This document shows, piece by piece, positions 24,410 to 33,165 of a stretch of DNA of 64,000 bases; positions within the stretch are counted from its first letter, which is position 1; each line of letters starts with the position of its first letter. The stretch is from Gemmobacter lutimaris (GTDB lineage: Bacteria > Pseudomonadota > Alphaproteobacteria > Rhodobacterales > Rhodobacteraceae), in NCBI RefSeq assembly GCF_003570715.1, contig NZ_QXXQ01000006.1, forward strand, positions 124,001 to 188,000, in the 5' to 3' direction. The position numbers were made by a program, and so were the translations under genes. The notes below the pieces were generated by a model. The model did no database searches. It saw nothing but the letters and a program-made list of their open reading frames with translations, and was not told the origin of the DNA.

Positions 24410-26111
24410 GGCCCTGCCGCGCTTCGCCTGCCCGGACTGGTGGCAGCGCCTTCAGGCTGGCGACGTCCCGTTCGCCGACGTGCCGGTCAATCGCGCGCGG
24501 GCAGGCAAGGCACTGGCCTTCTTCAACCGGCTTCAGCTTGCTGATCAGCCGGGCATGCCGACGCTGGCCGAGGGATGTGGTGAGTGGTTCAAGGCGATTG
24601 TCGAGGTGTTTTTCGGGTCGGAAGATCCAGAGACACTACTTCCGCAGGTCTGGGAACTGCTTTGCATGGTCCCGAAAAAGAACAGCAAGACGACGTATGC
24701 CGGCGCACTGGGTTTGACAGCCTTGATGCTGGAAGAGGCACATAACCGGCAAATGCTCTTGGTGGGGCCAACGCAGGCGATTTCCAGGCGCTGTTTCAAG
24801 CAGGCTGCTGACATGATCCGCGCCAGCGAGAAGCTGCTGAAGATCTTCCACATCAACGACCCGGACATGGTTATCACCCGGCGCGCCACCCGCACCAAGC
24901 TCGCGGTCAAGACATTTGCGACCAACATTGTGACGGGCGAGATCCCGATCCTGACCATTATCGATGAGGTTCACCTGCTCGGGGCGATGCCAAAGGCCGC
25001 GGCGGTGATGCAGCAGATTCGGGGAGGGGGGATCACACGCCAACGCGGCAAGATCCTGATGATCACGACGCAGAGCGATGAATCGCCGGCAGGCATCTGG
25101 CGCACAGAACTCGACAAGGCGCGGAAGATCAGGGACGGCAAGGCTGGTTCAAAGCCGATCATGTTGCCTGTGCTGTATGAGTTCCCGGCCGAGTTGCAGA
25201 AGAACCCGGAATTCTGGCGCGACACGCGAAACTGGAAGCTGGTGCTGCCGAACCTCGGCATGTCGATCCCGGACGAACAGCCGTTGATCGAGGATTATGA
25301 AAATAACGGCAAGATCAATCGCCACGCCGAACAGGTCTGGGCCAGTCAGCATCTGAATATCGAAATCGGCGTCGGCCTGTCTGCCGGATGGGCAGGGGCA
25401 AAATACTGGGATGATGCGGCCCAGCCCGGCCTGACGCTGGACGAGCTGATTGAACGCAGTGAGGTCGCTGTGATGGGCGTCGATGGCGGGGGCCTTGATG
25501 ACCTGTTCGGCGTGGCTGTCCTGGGCCGCTGCCGCGAAACCGGCGACTTGCTCCATTGGGCGAAGGCTTGGGCGCATCCCGATGTTCTTGAAGAGCGGAA
25601 AGAGATCGCAGCCAGATTGCGCGGCTTCGCGGATGATGGCGATCTCGTGTTGCTGGATGACGAGAATGTCAGTGGTGATACCGATGATGTCGCAGAGATC
25701 GCAAGCCGCCTGATCGACGCGGGGTTGCTGCCTGAAGAGGATGCAATCGGTGTTGATACCACAAATCTGGCTGCGATTCAGCGTCCCTTGTTCAGGGTCG
25801 GTGTGACGTATGAACAGCTGGTTGTGATCGGGCAAGACTACCGTCTTTCGCCAGCCTGGTGGGGCATGGAGCGTATGCTCAAGACCAGAACCTTCCGGCA
25901 CGCCGGCCAACCGATGATGGCGTGGTGTGTTGGAAATGCCAAACCTGAACAGAAGGGCTCCGCGATGCGCATCACCAAGGAAGTGGCGGGGAAGGCGAAG
26001 ATCGACCCACTGGTCGCAACTGCGCAGGCCGTAATCCTGATGGCCCGCAATCCCGAGGCGGGTGGTGCTGGCACCGTCATCACGATTCCTGAAGATTATG
26101 TGGTGGGATGA
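24396..26111 (+). CDS. Terminase large subunit
   Basis: A 571-residue packaging motor of the HK97 type. The ATPase domain has a variant Walker A VPKKNSKT (Lys98) and Walker B TIIDEVH (Asp190-Glu191). The RNase H-like nuclease domain starts with VDGGGLDD (Asp363) and has later acidic ligands around LLDDENVSGDTDD. It cuts and pumps phage DNA into the head. The stop overlaps the start region of the portal gene. Confidence 0.95.
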   Translation: MSATEALPRFACPDWWQRLQAGDVPFADVPVNRARAGKALAFFNRLQLADQPGMPTLAEGCGEWFKAIVEVFFGSEDPETLLPQVWELLCMVPKKNSKTTYAGALGLTALMLEEAHNRQMLLVGPTQAISRRCFKQAADMIRASEKLLKIFHINDPDMVITRRATRTKLAVKTFATNIVTGEIPILTIIDEVHLLGAMPKAAAVMQQIRGGGITRQRGKILMITTQSDESPAGIWRTELDKARKIRDGKAGSKPIMLPVLYEFPAELQKNPEFWRDTRNWKLVLPNLGMSIPDEQPLIEDYENNGKINRHAEQVWASQHLNIEIGVGLSAGWAGAKYWDDAAQPGLTLDELIERSEVAVMGVDGGGLDDLFGVAVLGRCRETGDLLHWAKAWAHPDVLEERKEIAARLRGFADDGDLVLLDDENVSGDTDDVAEIASRLIDAGLLPEEDAIGVDTTNLAAIQRPLFRVGVTYEQLVVIGQDYRLSPAWWGMERMLKTRTFRHAGQPMMAWCVGNAKPEQKGSAMRITKEVAGKAKIDPLVATAQAVILMARNPEAGGAGTVITIPEDYVVG

Positions 26112-26112
26112 A

Positions 26113-27420
26113 ATGGGGTTGATGTCGATCTTTCGCGGCAGCATGCAGGCCGATGCGCCGCAGGCTCCAGACCGCGATGCCAGCGATGACAGGTGGTTTC
26201 AGCCGATCGGCCTGCCAACGCGGTCAGGCCAAACCGTATCCACAATCACGGCGCGTCGCGTTCCTGTGGTGCGCGACTGCCTTGCTGTTCTGTCGCAAAG
26301 CGTGGCTGCGCTGACCTTCGGTGTTTTCGAACGGAATGACGATGATACGCGCAAGCGCCTGCGCGACCATCCGGTCGCCCGGCTGATGCGTGATCCAAAC
26401 CCGCGCGATTCATCGTTCGAATTTCTTGCGACGATGATCGATGATCTGGCGGCGGAGGGCGAGTTCCTTGCAGAGCGGGTTGCGCCATACACCAGCCTTG
26501 AGCAGCTCTGGCGCATCCGTCCCGGCGATTACATCATCGAAAAGATGAGTGACCGCAGTCGTCGGTTCCGTATTCGCGAGCCGGGCATGCCCGAACGGGT
26601 GCTGCTTGAAGATGAAGTCTGGTATATCCCGCTTCCGCCCGTCCTGGACGGGCTGCGAGGCAGATCTCCGATCCTGACCGATGGCCGCGAACAGATCGGC
26701 GCCGCCATGGCCTTGCAGGCCTATGCCAACAGTTTCTTCGGCAATGATGCGACGCCCTCGCTGATCTTCACCCACAAGGGCAATTTCGCGGATCAGGCGT
26801 CGAAGGCGAGCTTCCTTTCCGCCTGGACAAAATGGTTTTCCGGTCGCAACCGGCATCGCCCGGCGGTTCTGGAATACGGGATGGATGTCAAGCAACTGGC
26901 AATCACCCCGGAGCAGGCCCAGTTTCTGGAAACCCGGCAGGAACTGAACGTGGACATTGCGCGGCTCTGGCGGATGCCGCCGCACAAGGTCGGTATCCTC
27001 GACAAGGCGACTTTCTCGAATATCGAGCACCAAGGGCTTGAATTCGTGACAGACACGCTGGCGCCATGGCTGACCCTGATCGAGCGCAGCATCGCCAAAC
27101 ACTTCCTTGCCGGCGAGGATGGTGTGTACTTCGAGTTCAATGTGGCGAGCCTTCTGCGCGGCGATATCAAGAGCCGTTACGAATCCTATGCCGTCGCACG
27201 GCAGTGGGGATGGTTGTCGGTCAACGAGATCCGGCGCCTCGAAAACCAGAATGGCATCGGCCCCGCCGGGGATCGGTACATCGAACCCTTGAACATGACG
27301 CCTGTGGGTGTGCCGCCGGACCAAAGCCGGGGCGCCGAAAAGGCCATCGCATTCCTGCGCGAAAGCGTTGCGGCCAATGGTGGCCGCCCCAGACTGAAGG
27401 TGATCCGCAATGCCGCATGA
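26113..27420 (+). CDS. HK97-type portal protein
   Basis: A 435-residue portal that would form the twelve-fold ring for DNA entry. Recognisable are VVRDCLAVLSQSVAALTFGV in the wing, RGRSPI-like GLRGRSPILT, PHKVGILDKATFSNIEHQ and the C-terminal stem. I start at 26113 (MGLMSIFRG); 26122 is an equal alternative. The longer frame from 26062 lies in terminase. It overlaps the next gene by 11 bases. Confidence 0.93.
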   Translation: MGLMSIFRGSMQADAPQAPDRDASDDRWFQPIGLPTRSGQTVSTITARRVPVVRDCLAVLSQSVAALTFGVFERNDDDTRKRLRDHPVARLMRDPNPRDSSFEFLATMIDDLAAEGEFLAERVAPYTSLEQLWRIRPGDYIIEKMSDRSRRFRIREPGMPERVLLEDEVWYIPLPPVLDGLRGRSPILTDGREQIGAAMALQAYANSFFGNDATPSLIFTHKGNFADQASKASFLSAWTKWFSGRNRHRPAVLEYGMDVKQLAITPEQAQFLETRQELNVDIARLWRMPPHKVGILDKATFSNIEHQGLEFVTDTLAPWLTLIERSIAKHFLAGEDGVYFEFNVASLLRGDIKSRYESYAVARQWGWLSVNEIRRLENQNGIGPAGDRYIEPLNMTPVGVPPDQSRGAEKAIAFLRESVAANGGRPRLKVIRNAA

Positions 27421-28333
27421 AATCGAACGCATCCTGCGCGCCGCAGGGCGTGGCGTCTGGCTGATCGATGCAGCCAAGGCTGATGAGATTCTGGCGCTGA
27501 TCGAGATGAGGCTTGCCGGACCAAGGTCAGACACCGCCTTTCCCGACCGGGAACAGTCTGCCATGACAGAGGATATGCGCGCGGGACCGAAACTCGTCCG
27601 GGTGATCCGCCTGCATGGCACGATCATGCCGCGTGGCAATATGCTTTCCGATATGTCCGGTGCGGTTTCGCTGGAACGGTTCGGGCAGGTGTTTCGTCAG
27701 GCGGCCAATGATCCGCAGACCGGGGCAATTGTTCTGGATATTGACAGTCCGGGTGGCAATGTCGCGCTGGTGCCTGAAACAGTTGCGATGATCCGCGCGG
27801 CGCGGCGCGATGATCGCCCCATCGTGGCCGTTGCCAATACCACCTGCGCTTCTGCGGCCTACTGGATTGCCTGCGCCACGGATGAGCTGGTGGCGACCAC
27901 CTCGGCCACGGTCGGTTCCGTGGGTGTCTACATGATGCATCAGGACATGAGCGAACGGGCCAAGATGGAAGGCGTCAAGGTCACCTATCTCTCGCAGGGG
28001 CCGCGCAAGGTTGAAGGCAACCCGTTCGAACCGTTGGACGAGGTTGCGAAAGGTGCTTTCCTCGCCGAGGTGCGGGAAACCTATAATGCATTCACCAGCG
28101 ATGTCGCCAAGGCGCGGGGCGTTGCGGTTTCTGTTGTGCGGGCTGATCCCGAAACCGATGCACAGCATTTTGGCGGTGGCAGAAGCTATGGTGCGGCGGC
28201 TGCAAAGCGGCTGGGCATGATCGACCGCATTGCCACGCTGGATGAGACTATCGCACGGCTGGCCAAGGGGGGCCGCTCAGGCGGGTCACGCGGCCGGGCG
28301 TCGATCGAGCGCGAGCGTCTCGGCCTCATCTGA
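27410..28333 (+). CDS. S49-family head maturation protease
   Basis: A 307-residue serine peptidase of the SppA/S49 type. It has GAIVLDIDSPGGNVAL, then CASAAYWIACATDEL with the nucleophile Ser, TVGSVGV, and the Lys-bearing segment near PRKVEGNPFEPLDE. In phages it cleaves the capsid protein and scaffold during head maturation. It sits between portal and capsid. The first 50 residues look like a phage-specific extension. Confidence 0.9.
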   Translation: MPHEIERILRAAGRGVWLIDAAKADEILALIEMRLAGPRSDTAFPDREQSAMTEDMRAGPKLVRVIRLHGTIMPRGNMLSDMSGAVSLERFGQVFRQAANDPQTGAIVLDIDSPGGNVALVPETVAMIRAARRDDRPIVAVANTTCASAAYWIACATDELVATTSATVGSVGVYMMHQDMSERAKMEGVKVTYLSQGPRKVEGNPFEPLDEVAKGAFLAEVRETYNAFTSDVAKARGVAVSVVRADPETDAQHFGGGRSYGAAAAKRLGMIDRIATLDETIARLAKGGRSGGSRGRASIERERLGLI

Positions 28334-28420
28334 TCAGATCACAGACCATTCGGTCGCCCAACCCATTCGCGCCGGGCGGATGGGGTCGGCAGAGTTGTCA
28401 CCCGGCTATGGAGAGAGCCA

Positions 28421-29689
28421 ATGAAGAAACTGGCTGAACTGCGGGCGAAGCTGGCCGATCTGAAGAAACAGGCGCTGGCAATGCTCGACAAGGCGGACGC
28501 GGCCGGCGGTTTCGACCAGGCGGCGCAGGATGCCTATGACGCCAAGAAGGCCGAGATCGAGGCGACGCAGGCCGATATCGCCGCGGCCGAGCGGTTGCTG
28601 GAAGAGCGCCGCGCCATGGACGCCCTGCCGGCTGCGGGTGAAAACACCGTGCACGATACCGATCCGGCCAAGACCCATGGCTTCAAGGATATCGCCGAAT
28701 TCGCATCCTGCGTTCGTCAGGCCAGCCGTCCGGGTGGTCAGCCGGATGCGCGGCTCTTCGGGGCCCCGACAGACGTGCATATCGGCGGTGCGCCTTCGGG
28801 GGAAGGCTATGAGGTTCCGCCCGAATACCGCAATTCCATCTTCGAAGTGGTGAACAAGCTGGACGAGTTCGGGCCGCTGGTGGACGAAGAGCCCACGGCG
28901 AAACGCGAGGTCAAGGGGCTCGCCGATGAAACCACGCCGTGGGGGGCGACCGGCGTTCAGGCGCGTTGGCGTGGCGAGGGCACCAAGATGGAGCCTTCCA
29001 AGCTGGTGACGGAGCCGCGCACGACGGTCCTTCACGAACTCTATGCTTTCGTGCTGGCGACCGAAGAGCTGCTGGAAGATGCGCCGCGGCTTGCCTCCCG
29101 GATTACCAACAAGGCCGGGCAGGCGATTGCCTGGAAGAAGAACAGTGCCATGGTCTATGGGACTGGCGTGGGTCAGCCTCTGGGCTGGATGAACAGCAAG
29201 GCTCTGGTGACCATTCCGAAGGAAAGCGGTCAGGTGGCCGATACGATCGTGCCCGAGAATATCATCAAGATGTTCTCGCGCTTGCTGACCGTGCCGGGCG
29301 ATGCGCCTTTCTGGATCACCAATTCCGATTGCCTGCCGTCGCTGATGACGATGACCATCGGTGACCGTCCGATCTGGATGCCGCCCAACGGCCTTGTGGA
29401 CGCCCCCGGCGGGTTCATTCTCGGCCGGCCGGTCAAGCTGTCCGAACATGCAAAGACCGTTGGCGACAAGGGCGATATCCAGCTTGTTTCGCCGAAGGGC
29501 TATTACGCGGCCCGCCGCGAGAATGGCCCGAAGTTCGCGCAGTCGATGCACCTCTACTTTGACTATGCGATCGAGGCGTTCCGCTGGACCTTCCGCTTTG
29601 GCGGCCAGCCCCATCTGTCGAATCCGGTTTCCCCGGCCAACGGGTCGGCGACGAAATCGCATTTCATCGCCGTCGAAAACCGGGCCTGA
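28421..29689 (+). CDS. HK97-type major capsid protein
   Basis: A 422-residue capsid protein. Residues 1-68 are a coiled-coil delta domain that acts as built-in scaffold. The HK97 fold follows, with GYEVPPEYRNSIFEVV, FVLATEELLEDAPRLASRI, QPLGWMNSKA and FRFGGQP-like elements. The protease upstream probably removes the delta domain. GGAGAGAG precedes the ATG. An 87-base spacer separates it from the protease. Confidence 0.95.
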   Translation: MKKLAELRAKLADLKKQALAMLDKADAAGGFDQAAQDAYDAKKAEIEATQADIAAAERLLEERRAMDALPAAGENTVHDTDPAKTHGFKDIAEFASCVRQASRPGGQPDARLFGAPTDVHIGGAPSGEGYEVPPEYRNSIFEVVNKLDEFGPLVDEEPTAKREVKGLADETTPWGATGVQARWRGEGTKMEPSKLVTEPRTTVLHELYAFVLATEELLEDAPRLASRITNKAGQAIAWKKNSAMVYGTGVGQPLGWMNSKALVTIPKESGQVADTIVPENIIKMFSRLLTVPGDAPFWITNSDCLPSLMTMTIGDRPIWMPPNGLVDAPGGFILGRPVKLSEHAKTVGDKGDIQLVSPKGYYAARRENGPKFAQSMHLYFDYAIEAFRWTFRFGGQPHLSNPVSPANGSATKSHFIAVENRA

Positions 29690-29707
29690 CCTTTTTCAAG
29701 GCCAAAC

Positions 29708-29733
29708 ACCGGGGCTAACCCGCCCCGGTTTTC
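29708..29733 (+). terminator. Hairpin terminator after the capsid gene
   Basis: ACCGGGGC (29708-29715) pairs with GCCCCGGT (29722-29729), followed by TTTTCCCTTT. It would reduce transcription of downstream tail genes relative to capsid. Confidence 0.7.
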
Positions 29734-29758
29734 CCTTTCTTCTGTCTGGAGATCACAG

Positions 29759-30217
29759 ATGACGCAGAAAACCGTTTCGCTCGCCATGGCTGCCGCAGCT
29801 CTGGCCTGTATCGACCCCGATGCCTATGCGGCAAGCACTGTCACCACCGGCTGGGTGAGCGCCGACAATTTTCAGGACTTCATGGGTGTGGTGCTTGCGG
29901 GCGATCTGGGCACCAATGCCACGCTCGACGCGAAAATCGAGCAAGCGACCAGTGCGGCCGGGGCAGGTGCCAAGGATATCACCGGCGCGGCGATCACGCA
30001 GCTCACGCAGGCCGGTGGCGATTCCAACAAACAGGCAATCATCGCCTTTTCGAGCTCGGATCTGGACGCCAATGGCGGCTACACCCATTTCCGGCTTTCG
30101 ATGACCGTGGGCACCGCCACCTCGGATGCTGCCGCCCTCGTCCTGGGCGCGACGCCCCGTTTCGGGCCTGCCTCCGGCGATGATGCGAGCACCGTCGATG
30201 AGATTGTGACGGTCTGA
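29759..30217 (+). CDS. Hypothetical virion protein after the capsid
   Basis: A 152-residue protein rich in Ala, Ser, Thr and Gly, with beta-type segments (NGGYTHFRLSMTVGTATSDA). It is located between capsid and connector genes. The position fits a head decoration or minor head protein, but no family match is claimed. A first stretch of Ala residues resembles a signal peptide but secretion is not expected here. Confidence 0.65.
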   Translation: MTQKTVSLAMAAAALACIDPDAYAASTVTTGWVSADNFQDFMGVVLAGDLGTNATLDAKIEQATSAAGAGAKDITGAAITQLTQAGGDSNKQAIIAFSSSDLDANGGYTHFRLSMTVGTATSDAAALVLGATPRFGPASGDDASTVDEIVTV

Positions 30218-30221
30218 CCCC

Positions 30222-30788
30222 ATGCGGATGCTTACCGTATCACCGCCGGCCAGTGAGCCGCTGACGCTTGACGAAGCAAAGGCGGTGGTGCGGCAAGATT
30301 TCTCGATCGAGGATGGCTTGCTGTCCTCGATCATCAGCTCTGCCCGTGCGCGCGTGGAAACCTTTACGCGCCGTCGGCTGATCTCGCAGCAGGTGCAACT
30401 GCGGCTTGATGGCCTGCCAGCATCCATCACCATCCCCTGCGATCCGATTATTTCGCTCGGGGCGGTGACTTATCTCGACCCAGATGGTGTCACGCAGGAA
30501 ATGCCGGATATCGGTTTGCGCCTTGTCGAGTCGTCCCTGCCTGCGCGGCTTGTCTGGGATCGCAATTCCAGCTTGCCCGACATTATGGCGGGGCAGGACA
30601 CAGTGCGCATCACCCTGACCGTCGGCTATGGTGCTGATGCCTCCGCCATTCCGTCCGATCTGCTGGCTGCTGTGCGCTTGCTGGTTGCGCATTACTTCGT
30701 CAACCGCAGTGCTGTGATCGAAGGGGGCGCGACGGAAATTCCACTTGGGGTGCAGGATCTGTTGCTGCCCCATGTTTTGTGGGTGTGA
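30222..30788 (+). CDS. Head-tail connector (gp6-like)
   Basis: A 188-residue protein with the phage gp6/connector pattern. EPLTLDEAKAVVRQDFSIED, SARARVETFTRRRLI and LLAAVRLLVAHYFVNRSAVI are typical helices around a beta insert. It would bind under the portal as the adaptor ring. It ends in a GTGA-type overlap with the next gene. Confidence 0.85.
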   Translation: MRMLTVSPPASEPLTLDEAKAVVRQDFSIEDGLLSSIISSARARVETFTRRRLISQQVQLRLDGLPASITIPCDPIISLGAVTYLDPDGVTQEMPDIGLRLVESSLPARLVWDRNSSLPDIMAGQDTVRITLTVGYGADASAIPSDLLAAVRLLVAHYFVNRSAVIEGGATEIPLGVQDLLLPHVLWV

Positions 30789-31126
30789 TCGTGCAGAAGA
30801 TACCCCTTCTCGATACCCGCACGGCCTTCGACGAACCAACCGGGGTCACCACCGCAACAGGTGGTCAGATCACCGCCTGGGCCGAACGGATCAGCGGTAT
30901 CTGGGCAGGGTTCCGATATCTGCGCGGTGGGGAGGTGGTTCTTGCCGCGCGTCTGTCCGGCAAACAGCCGGCAGTGGTAACGGTGCGGTTGGCACCTGAA
31001 ACACTTGCGATCAAGCCGCATTGGCGTTTGCGAAATCTTCGCGACGGGCTGGTCTATGAGATCAAGGCCATCGTCCCGACCGCAGACCGTGCATTTCTGG
31101 AAATCACCTGTGAGGCCACGAAATGA
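30785..31126 (+). CDS. Head closure/stopper protein
   Basis: A 113-residue beta-rich protein with the SPP1 gp16-like pattern. WAERISGIWAGFRYLRGGEV is followed by WRLRNLRDGLVYEIKAI and a C-terminal strand. It would close the head after packaging. The start is uncertain among GTG codons at 30779, 30785 and 30791; I use 30785, which overlaps the previous stop. Confidence 0.8.
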   Translation: MIVQKIPLLDTRTAFDEPTGVTTATGGQITAWAERISGIWAGFRYLRGGEVVLAARLSGKQPAVVTVRLAPETLAIKPHWRLRNLRDGLVYEIKAIVPTADRAFLEITCEATK

Positions 31127-31524
31127 GCGTTTCAGAGGGGTTACAAGCTGTTCTGCGAGACCGCCTTGTTTCCGACACCGCTGTCAGCAGCTTTGTCGGA
31201 GAGCGTGTTCTGGACGAGCCGAAAGCGCCGGTGACATTTCCTTATATCACCTTCGGGCCCAGCGATGTGACCCCGGACGATGCGGATTGCATCGCGGCAC
31301 GGATCGAGACCCAGCAGATCGATGTCTGGTCGAATGCGGATGACGGCAAGGCCGAAGCCAAGCGCATATGCGATGCGGTTCGCAAGGCGCTGCATGGGTT
31401 CTCGGCCGAGATGAGCGATGGGGCTTTGGTCGAATCCTATGTGACGCTGGTTCGGGTCATGGGCGACCCGGAGGAAGGTATCAGCCATGGCGTGCTGACC
31501 GTCGAATGCACGGTTGAGGAATAG
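31123..31524 (+). CDS. DUF3168 tail completion protein
   Basis: A 133-residue DUF3168 protein: LVSDTAVSSFVGERVLDEPK, YITFGPSDVTPDDADC, then TQQIDVWSNADDGKAEAKRI. In siphophages it is the tail terminator that caps the tube and joins it to the head. It begins in an ATGA overlap. Confidence 0.9.
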   Translation: MSVSEGLQAVLRDRLVSDTAVSSFVGERVLDEPKAPVTFPYITFGPSDVTPDDADCIAARIETQQIDVWSNADDGKAEAKRICDAVRKALHGFSAEMSDGALVESYVTLVRVMGDPEEGISHGVLTVECTVEE

Positions 31525-31938
31525 GTGGCCGCCGTTTCCCCCGCCTTTCGGCGCCGGCTTCAGAACGTGGTGCCGCAGGTCTCAGCGGCTGTGCGTCCGG
31601 TCCTGATCAAATCGGCCGATGAACTGGTCGCGCTGATGAAACGGCTCTGCCCGGTCGAGGATGGGGATCTGCGCGACAGTATCGGCTGGGCCTGGGGCGA
31701 TGCTCCGCGTGGTGCCGTCGTGATCGACAAGTTGTCCGGGCGCGGCCGCGGCCGGGATCGCATCGTGATCTATGCCGGGAATGCCAAGGCCTATTACGCC
31801 CGCTGGGTCGAATTCGGCACCCGTAAATCCAAGGCGCACCCGTTCTTTTTTCCCGCGTATCGCGCGCTGAAGCGCCGCATCCGCAGCCGGATTTCCCGCG
31901 CGACGCGCAAGGCCCTACGGGAGATCGGCAGTGGATGA
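31525..31938 (+). CDS. HK97 gp10-like tail component
   Basis: A 137-residue protein that starts with GTG immediately after the previous TAG. LCPVEDGDLRDSIGW, YYARWVEFGTRKSKAHPFFF and PAYRALKRRIRSRI are the family signature. Role is in tail or head-tail joining. The C terminus is strongly basic. Confidence 0.88.
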   Translation: MAAVSPAFRRRLQNVVPQVSAAVRPVLIKSADELVALMKRLCPVEDGDLRDSIGWAWGDAPRGAVVIDKLSGRGRGRDRIVIYAGNAKAYYARWVEFGTRKSKAHPFFFPAYRALKRRIRSRISRATRKALREIGSG

Positions 31939-32161
31939 ACGGTGCAGCGTCCGCGCGATCTTCGTAGGCGAGTTTCACTATTCCAGCCGTCGCCGGAATG
32001 CCGGCTGGTCGGCTTATCCATCGCCAGATCCGCAGATGTTTCCGCGCGAATTCATCACCGCCGCGATCAATGCCGGTCGGGCGTTACCCATACCGAAACG
32101 GCGCGGCGGCGGCGTGACGGGCATCACAGCCGCCGTGCCGGTGGCAAAATCAGGAGACTGA
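31931..32161 (+). CDS. Small hypothetical tail-region protein
   Basis: A 76-residue protein read from a GTG at 31931 that overlaps the previous stop by eight bases, with GGGAG upstream. It has an FVGEFHYSSRRRNAGW segment and a basic Gly-rich tail. It ends one base before the tail tube gene. No family recognised. Confidence 0.55.
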   Translation: MDERCSVRAIFVGEFHYSSRRRNAGWSAYPSPDPQMFPREFITAAINAGRALPIPKRRGGGVTGITAAVPVAKSGD

Positions 32162-32162
32162 C

Positions 32163-32606
32163 ATGGCAAAGCCTATCACCCAACGGTTCGACCAGATGGT
32201 GCTGGAGGTGTCGGATGACGGCACCACCTGGCGCAAGCTCTGCGGTATGGTTGGCGTCACCATCACGCGCAGCACCAATATGGACACGTCCGAAGTGCCG
32301 CAGGATTGCGACGACGAAAGCCTGCCGATGGACATCGCCCGCGAGCCGCGGTCGCAGGAGGTCACGGTGTCCGCAACGGGCGTCTGGGCGCAGCAATCGC
32401 ATGAAGAGGTGCTGGACTGGTGGTATGGCGCCGAATCGAAACAGGTGCGCATCGGCAACCTGAATGCGGCGTCGGGCGACACCGAATATGAAAAGGGCCC
32501 GTGCTTTCTGACCAACGTGACCAACCAGCGCACCAAGGGCCAGCGCGTGACCTCGAATATCGAGCTGGCCTTCGATGGCCTGCCGACGCGGACGGTCAAA
32601 GCCTGA
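32163..32606 (+). CDS. Major tail tube protein
   Basis: A 147-residue protein of the TP901-1/GTA tail tube kind: FDQMVLEVSDDGTTWRKLCG, then VTITRSTNMDTSEVPQDCDD and SQEVTVSATGVWAQQSHEE. It would stack into the tail tube. The preceding gene ends one base before it and its own stop overlaps the chaperone start (TGATG). Confidence 0.85.
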   Translation: MAKPITQRFDQMVLEVSDDGTTWRKLCGMVGVTITRSTNMDTSEVPQDCDDESLPMDIAREPRSQEVTVSATGVWAQQSHEEVLDWWYGAESKQVRIGNLNAASGDTEYEKGPCFLTNVTNQRTKGQRVTSNIELAFDGLPTRTVKA

Positions 32607-33013
32607 TGGCGGGGGCGGTTGATCTGGTCTGGCCGGGGGGCGAAAACGCCTTCCGGCTGGGCATCGGCGAGCTTCAGGCCTTGCAGACGGCCACGGGCAT
32701 GGGGCCTGAGCATCTGCTTGGCCTGTTGCAGCTGGGTTCGTGGAAGGTCGAGCAGCTCGAGGCCATTCTGCGCAACGGTCTGATTGGCGGCGGCATGGAA
32801 AAGGCCGAGGCCACACGGCTGATCCGCCAGACGTTTTCGCGCGGGTTCGGCGTGGCACTGTTCAAACCTGCCTGCATCCAGATCATGCAGGCCGCACTCT
32901 ATGGGCCGGAGGATGACCCCGTGGGGGAGTTGTCGGCGGTACCGGAGACGGTGCCGCCCGACTTGAACACGGACGATGGCGCTTCAGCAGCTTCTACCGA
33001 CTTGGCGCCGTGA
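32606..33013 (+). CDS. Tail assembly chaperone (GTA gp10-like)
   Basis: A 135-residue protein (FRLGIGELQALQTATGMGPE, then LRNGLIGGGMEKAEATRLIR). It matches the gene-transfer-agent tail chaperone that wraps the tape measure during assembly. It lies directly after the tube gene and before the small second chaperone. The Pro/Thr-rich C terminus is variable. Confidence 0.85.
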   Translation: MAGAVDLVWPGGENAFRLGIGELQALQTATGMGPEHLLGLLQLGSWKVEQLEAILRNGLIGGGMEKAEATRLIRQTFSRGFGVALFKPACIQIMQAALYGPEDDPVGELSAVPETVPPDLNTDDGASAASTDLAP

Positions 33014-33165
33014 TGGGCTTTGCGCCTGCCGATGTGCAGGCGATGAGCCTTTGGGAGTTTCAGGCCTGTCAGGATGGCTGGTTGCTGCTGCATGGCGGCA
33101 AGAAAGCCTCGGGCGGCGATCTGACCGATGATCAGCTGGCGGAAATGGGGATTGAGGGTTTCTGA
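33013..33165 (+). CDS. Second small tail chaperone
   Basis: A 50-residue protein (MGFAPADVQAMSLWEFQACQ...). It is encoded in TGATG junctions with the chaperone before it and the tape measure after it. The MSLWEFQACQDGW pattern is common in the short chaperone partner of GTA-like phages. In lambda the equivalent product is made by frameshifting; here it is a separate coupled gene. Confidence 0.75.
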   Translation: MGFAPADVQAMSLWEFQACQDGWLLLHGGKKASGGDLTDDQLAEMGIEGF

